64,000 nucleotides of DNA from Fistularia commersonii. Lineage: Eukaryota > Chordata > Actinopteri > Syngnathiformes > Fistulariidae. Of the stretch, positions 58,501 to 64,000 are shown piece after piece. The stretch is taken from assembly GCA_037954325.1 (NCBI GenBank), contig JBBMNZ010000001.1, forward strand, positions 27,636,758-27,700,757, given 5' to 3'. Position 1 is the stretch's first letter, and every line of letters begins with the position of its first letter. The notes beneath the pieces are model-generated. The model did not search any database and was not told where the DNA came from. It worked only from the letters and a program-made list of their open reading frames with translations. A program made the position numbers and the translations under genes.

Positions 58501-60099
58501 AAAGCTTCGTCTACCGGCAGTTGAATTTGCAAATAAATGATCTTTAACTTTATATAAGATCCACTATTTTTAGTACTACTATAGCCGATTACACAAGTGT
58601 ATATTCTATATTATGGTAAGCCTGCTTACTGTCACCTTGATGGTAAAACAATACATTTACTCCAAAAAGTGATGGAAATTTGGGGCGAATACGGCTATTG
58701 CGATGTTTCTCAAACCAAAACAAATCAGTGAAATGTCTCTCCCATTTCAAATAATCTGTTTGTATGTTTTATTTAAGCTTGTACAAGCATGTGCATTAAT
58801 CCGTTGTTGGATTTCATGAGTCCTTATCGATTTATAGGGTGGAAATGGTAGATCGTGTCATAAAAACAATGTCAATGACAATGTCGCTCTCTGCAGGCTG
58901 AATGTGGATATTACCTGTCAGTGATGCGAAGCAGGAAGCCAAAGGTTGCCTTTCAAAACAGGCTCTAAATATTACAACTTCCAAAAGAAAAACAACCGCC
59001 GATCCAATGCTTGATTTCTTAGAGAGTCAAATGAAGAGGGTGAAGATGGTGATGAATTCAGTGCTGTGACAATTGAGTTCTTCAACCAAAAATGACCTCG
59101 GAGGGAGAAACATTTTCTCTTGATTTGCAGCAGCTTTTTTCCATTTTTCCAGCTTTAAAATCCAATACATGATGGAATGTAGAATATTAAAAAAAAAAAA
59201 GATTGAAATCTTGGCTTGAGCAGTATAAATGTATTGTGCATCAGAAATTAGTTTCGAAATTCTGAATATATGACTGTTAATATCATGAAAAGTGGAGATT
59301 CTACAGATTTAGTTTTGGTTTGTTTTTTTTTTTAATTTGTTTGTGGGATTTACACAAGAGATGCAATGCGGCAACGGTTGAATAGCTCCTAGGGGATGAG
59401 TGGGACAAAAGTGACCCGGTGAAAATGGCAGGATCTATTTACTCATAATACGGGAGGAATGGAAAAGCAGAAATATGATTCCTCAGCCTTGCTTGGACAT
59501 TAACTGACGGGTCGAAAGTTTACTTTTGGATTTTAAGCCCCAGATCCCAAGCTCAGCGGGGAGGCTAAAAATTCCCCATTTTTTTGAATTTCAAAACCCC
59601 AGCCGTGCTGCCGTCCATGTGACGAGGAAGGGCATCGTCATCCTCCAAATATAGCATAAGCGATGGACTGGTCAACAGCTTTATACAGCAAAAAAGGAAG
59701 GGTGAAGAAATTCTGAATTCATTTTTTTTCATCTGAATTATGCGCTCCATGATAATATACATATGCACCCATATATATAAATAACACAAATATTATACCC
59801 TGATGTGAATTTGACTGGATTTTTACATTGTCACGCTCCAGTGGGGGTATCAGACATCTTTGAAATGATATACGCACAAGTAACCCAACACCATCTTGTG
59901 CTTTCACAGCCATATTGGCTGATTGCTGTATCTGTCAGTAAGCTGACCCGGAGCATCACGTCATTAAAAAAGATCTAAAGTCAAAGGTTAATTGTGAAAT
60001 CAGATCAGGGCACATGATGGTCAGAGGCAGGACAAGAACTCAGATTTGTAAAGATTACTGAAAAATTTCAACAAAAAGGGATTTTACAATAGAATGGAC

Positions 60100-60355
60100 G
60101 GTGGCGGGTATAGTGCAATAAACCTTTGCTTTTTCCGTTTTTCTTTCTACTTAATCATATATATATTCTTCTAGATTTTACTTTTGTTTTTTATATTTTT
60201 TTTATATTTTTTGTCTTTCTGTCATTTATCTCCGCTATTGTTTCATTGTTGTGCCGTGTCCTGCTTTTTAAGGTTGTTTGTGTCAGATTCCGCTGAATCC
60301 GAGCGCCTCTATCTCTAAAATTTCTGTTTGACGACAATAAAAGTCTTGAATCCTA
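60100..60355 (+). mobile_element. retroposon-like 3' end (GACGACAATAAAAGTCTTGAATCC)
   Basis: GTGCAATAAACC and a pyrimidine-rich stretch lead to GTCAGATTCCGCTGAATCCG and GACAATAAAAGTCTTGAATC. The ending resembles LINE tails common in fish. Assignment is tentative. Confidence 0.4.
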
Positions 60356-60359
60356 TGTG

Positions 60360-60870
60360 GCGTATTAAAAGGCTATATTTGAAATATGCGTTCATTCATC
60401 TACGACTATTATTGTTGATGTTAAAGTTGGCGTTCTCTTATCACATCGCCCTCTGCCTGAGCCTGAGCTCCAGATCGACCCCATCATCCCTCCGAACATC
60501 CAACCATCTGGGATCAAGCGGTCGTTCCACCGACGTTAACGTCAATCAGCTCATCTTATGGGGTTCATTTATTATCAACTTATATGCCGTAGTGACAGGT
60601 TTCCGAGCAGCAAGATCCGATCTCTGCAGAGGATACGAAGCACATCAGCTCAGCCGATCTTCAGCGAGCCCAGAGCCGGGTCCCTCTTGCCATCTGCATC
60701 CCAATTTAAATCCTCGCTTGCTCAACAGCAGCCAAAAACTGCTTTCGTCCATATTTACTGTCTCATCCACAGCAGCATTCTCTGTCGGGGAGATTTCCAC
60801 CGCAGCAGAGCCCAATGGAACGATCCTAATCTGACCAAGAGAGAAAATGAATGTGTTTAAAATGTAGAAT
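60360..60870. other. unrecognised stretch with a 168-codon frame
   Basis: A plus-strand frame is open from 60328 to 60834 but shows no domain I know. It lies between relict exons of the abhd12b pseudogene. It may be intronic or part of an old insertion. Confidence 0.2.
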
Positions 60871-61479
60871 AAACCCCTGAAGACCAATAATGTAGTCTCA
60901 AGTCAAAACATATGCAACATCATGCAAAACCAGATCTATATTTAACTTTTTACATACATACTTGCATCATTTCCCTGGAGATGCTGCATGGGGGTAGTGA
61001 ATGCAAACAAAGCAGAAGATTTTACTCGGACTTAAAAAACCCTGCACGCACATCTCCCTGGAGGATAAACCAGGAGGATGAGCATATAATACCCGCAAGA
61101 CTTCATTAAGGTCAGTTGGAGTGTCTTTATGTTGCTGTGCTCGTCCCACCTGGTCCCTTTCATGCCATGGAGATAGATATTTAACAGAACGCCATCTCTT
61201 AGTCTCCCAGTACCAAGCGGGGTTTTTTCCCTACGGCCTCACGCTGTTGGCTAGCAGGGAGTGAGGACCTACGGGATGGAAAGGGTAAGAGACGTAACCA
61301 AAACAAACACACTCACTTGTGTTTTAAGACACAAGCCGGTTTTGTGTGTGCTCTCTTGGAGCTAAAAGTGGTCGGCTCACCCTGCTCGGTGCTCAGGTAG
61401 AAGCTGCACGTGTGATTTTGCACGTTTTCAGGTGTGCTGAGATCCACCAAGAATGGAGCCTTCACTGCAGCCGCAGCGG

Positions 61480-62955
61480 AGACGAGCGCACGAGGTCAGC
61501 AAGCCTTTTGACATCGTATCGCATTATAATGGGTAAAATACAACCTTTTCACTTCTTTTTTTTTTTTTTTTTTTTTATTGACATATGATTATTGTTTATC
61601 TCACTGCAAGTGAAGACATTCATCTGAAACCACACTGAATATTGTTTTATCCTGTCGATATCAACTGGAAAGAAATAGCAGTTTAGTTTCAGGAGGATAT
61701 ATATTTTTAACATTGTTAATAATATAATGTCATGAAGAACTGCATTGTATCACTATTTTGGCATTTGGTGTCGTAAACTAACATTCCAAGTGGACTCTTT
61801 ACTTGAAGTCTTTTTTTGTTTGTTTTTCCGGGTCCTCTGTCTTATGTGACTGGCAGATTAAAAAAACAATTTGCCCTTCACGTCTTCAGTGTTTAATCAC
61901 TAATAATTATCTTACAACTAATTGCTTGTATGAGATAATACTCTTCTCAAGATATAGTAGGCACTCTCACGTTATTTTACTTTATATTCATTTTAAAAAC
62001 GTCCGACAAGAATTAATTATTTTATGTCTTGCTTTGTTGAGGCAATTGTCAAATCAGTCAAGATATATAACACTTTTAAAACACAATTGATATAAGTAGT
62101 GTTTCTTCCTGACTCCCTTGAAAAGATTCGGAATGTAGAATAAAGTACATAAAATCTGTTTTTGAGCTTGTCTTGAGTCGGGATACAGTTTTGTTTTTGT
62201 GAAATGAAAGGCACAAAGAAAGGCAGAGCTTGGCACAACATTTGATTTATGTATATTACGCTCCAGCACAAAAGCTACAAGTGTGGAAGTTGCGTAAATT
62301 AAACTGCCTTAAATCCCATTTTAATGTCATTTAGTTGGATGCGTATTTGTTCTTTTCTATTCAAATACAAGCAGTTAAGGGAGACGGGGTGGCTTCCCTC
62401 AGCAAGACACACTAAATTGCGTTTTGAGAAAACAGAAAGACGATCTTGTCCCACATAGACAATGAGTTAACAAATGAGCGATCCTTTATTTCATTTTGTG
62501 TTATTTTTTGTTTGCAGTTTGATGGAAATTGCTTCATAAATACATTTGTTATTGTTGTTGTGCCCCCCCCCCCCCCATTCTATGGGGTCTGAATCTTTGA
62601 ATGTTCCCCTGTGATTTATGAAGCAAAATCAGGATTGTGGAAGTATAATTTTTGCTCCTTAAAGCACATATTCATAAATATTGTGCTTAATAGTCCCTTT
62701 TTCTGTAATCTATGTCCCTTTTTGTTTTTGTAGTACATACATATCATTCTCCTTTCCACAGGGAAATCAAACATGGCACATCCCATTCTGAGCAAAAGGG
62801 AGGATCCTCCCTTTTTCAAACTTCAACTCGTAACCGAAAGCTAACAATTCGCATTCCAATGAGTAATAATTAATACGGCCAGTGGTGGAAACACAAAAGC
62901 AATTTAATGGTTTCCAACCGAGATTTATTTTGAAAAGATTTATCGTAATTATATA
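61480..62955. other. AT-rich intergenic stretch, no gene seen
   Basis: Contains T-runs (61557-61576) and a run of 14 C at 62563-62576. No exon, array or RNA gene could be supported. Confidence 0.3.
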
Positions 62956-62959
62956 TGGA

Positions 62960-63422
62960 GCGGAGTTGGTTTGACCCACGGGAGAGGGAGGGCGGGAGGT
63001 CTGACTTCGGTCCAGTCGGGCGGTCGCAGGCGGCCGGTCAACGCCCGGTAACCGCCTGGTCACCGCCCGGTACCCGCCCCTTCCTCCTCCAGCCGCTTTT
63101 CAAAATCCAGAATCCGGGGAAGGATGACATACACATGCGGAACCCGAGGCGGGAGGCTGGAGGAAGAACACCCGTTCTTTTTTCGTCACTTCTCTGATAC
63201 CTTCTGGACATAACGGTTGGGAAACAAGCCGGAACCAAGTTTCTGCGTTGCGTTGTGGCTATTTCTTTCTCCGTGTGTGTGGATAAGGCGAAGATTTTTT
63301 TTTTTTTGTAGCAGCGAGGGAACAGTGATACACAGAGAAATGTAAAAAAATAAGAAACTTTTTTTTTTCTGCAAAGCTGCCTTTCAAAGGAGAGGACCGT
63401 GTTCAGAGTTTCGGAGATACCG
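62960..63422 (+). promoter_or_regulatory. GC-rich promoter and probable non-coding first exon of the next gene (by synteny nin)
   Basis: GC content and CpG frequency rise sharply from about 62960 to 63260, after a long AT-rich stretch. At 63421 the sequence CG|GTGAGTG is a near-perfect splice donor, so a first exon would end at 63422. No long frame is open, hence non-coding. In vertebrates NIN lies head-to-head with ABHD12B beside PYGL, and the plus-strand direction fits. The identity is inference from gene order, since no coding sequence of it is in the window. Confidence 0.45.
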
Positions 63423-64000
63423 GTGAGTGTTTTTAGCTAACTTTAGCAATCGCGAAAAAGTGCTAATGTATCTTAGCATCACAATTCGGGATGGAGTTAA
63501 GCTAACAGCGTTCCCGAACAAACGGTTCCTCCCAGCGGGGCTGCGGGTACATTAGCCCGGTTAGCAAAGTCACCACCTCCCGCTAAGAATTCAACCCCTT
63601 GTGCCGTTTGTTTTTTTCTATCACACAGACTTAAACCGCCTTTTTTATTTAATTAAATAGAATTCTTAAAGTTTTGAAAGATTTTACAAACTCTTGGTTA
63701 TCCCCCGAGTACAAAAAAAAAATGTTTGAGTTAGTGAGATAGTGACTGATAAAACTCTGCTGATCCCCCCGTGATCTTCAAAAATGTTGAAATTCAACTG
63801 AATTTTAAATTTGTGACCTCCTGCTGGAAAGATATTGTATTTGTTTTGGTTTTTCATTTCATTTCCTCCGTCTTTTGTGGATTTTGCATTTTTTTGTCAA
63901 CTTTTTTGAAAACAATGTGTGGGAAAATCTCCATGTTTTCCTGCCAAATAGTTTGTGCAGTTTTAAAACAGTTGTTAAAATTCCAATTTTGTATCAAGTT

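Larger units (their letters stand above)
59596..61470 (-). pseudogene. decayed tandem copy of abhd12b (several relict exons)
   Basis: Four stretches match abhd12b exons in the same order and strand. 61464-61381 matches exon 2 (KAPFLVDLSTPENVQNHTCS, open frame, same TGCAG acceptor). About 61268-61161 matches exon 3, keeping ATCTATCTCCATGGCA but with a 1 bp insertion in the Val-Val-Ile codons that shifts the frame. About 59915-59889 matches exon 7 (AVKAQDG against AVKVQEQG). About 59685-59612 matches exon 10 (LEDDDALPRHM against AEDDDIVPHHM), with a degraded acceptor. I could not find copies of the Ser-elbow or His exons. The flanks of exon 2 are also alike (GCAGCCGC..GGAGACGAGCGCA), so this is a DNA duplication and not a retrocopy. 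With the shift and the missing triad exons it cannot encode a working hydrolase. Confidence 0.75.

Overview
The window is teleost fish chromosomal DNA. The evidence is split genes with GT-AG introns, a vertebrate gene order, and fish-type repeats: RTE-clade LINE fragments, hAT and Tc1/mariner MITEs, short retroposon tails ending in (TTATTC)n, and very dense (CA)n/(TATG)n microsatellites. The species cannot be named from this sequence.

The layout from left to right is as follows. (1) The 3' half of trim9 (+) runs from 571 to 17777: five coding exons for the FN3 and B30.2/SPRY domains. Its RING, B-box and coiled-coil exons lie upstream of the window. (2) A complete pygl (glycogen phosphorylase, liver type, +) runs from 24351 to 46698. 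Twenty exons join without any frame break into 853 residues, and the phosphorylation serine and the PLP lysine are both present. (3) A complete abhd12b (alpha/beta hydrolase, -) runs from 57559 down to 48850. Twelve exons give 333 residues with an N-terminal membrane anchor and an intact Ser-Asp-His triad. (4) A decayed tandem copy of abhd12b (-) lies at about 59.6-61.5 kb. (5) At the right edge is a GC-rich region with a strong splice donor at 63423. It looks like the promoter and non-coding first exon of the next gene (+), by synteny nin (ninein).

The order TRIM9-PYGL-ABHD12B-NIN, with ABHD12B opposed to the others, matches human 14q22. The ancient paralogous block is PYGB-ABHD12-NINL. The trim9 neighbour and the DLSRP..DVLNHT segment of the hydrolase favour the PYGL/ABHD12B block. 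The genes do not form an operon. They act separately: neuronal ubiquitin ligase, glycogen breakdown, membrane lipid hydrolase.

Most of the remaining DNA is repeats. At least ten unrelated intronic tandem arrays have units of about 54 to 380 bp. There is an 840 bp TGGA/TCGA array and kilobase-scale TATG/TGTA tracts. Two copies of a large foldback element occur, one starting 6 bp after a pygl exon and carrying a nested retroposon. The most interesting object is abhd12b intron 10. A 360 bp LINE reverse-transcriptase fragment has made it 456 nt long with no stop codon, so the exon-intron-exon stretch is one continuous reading frame.
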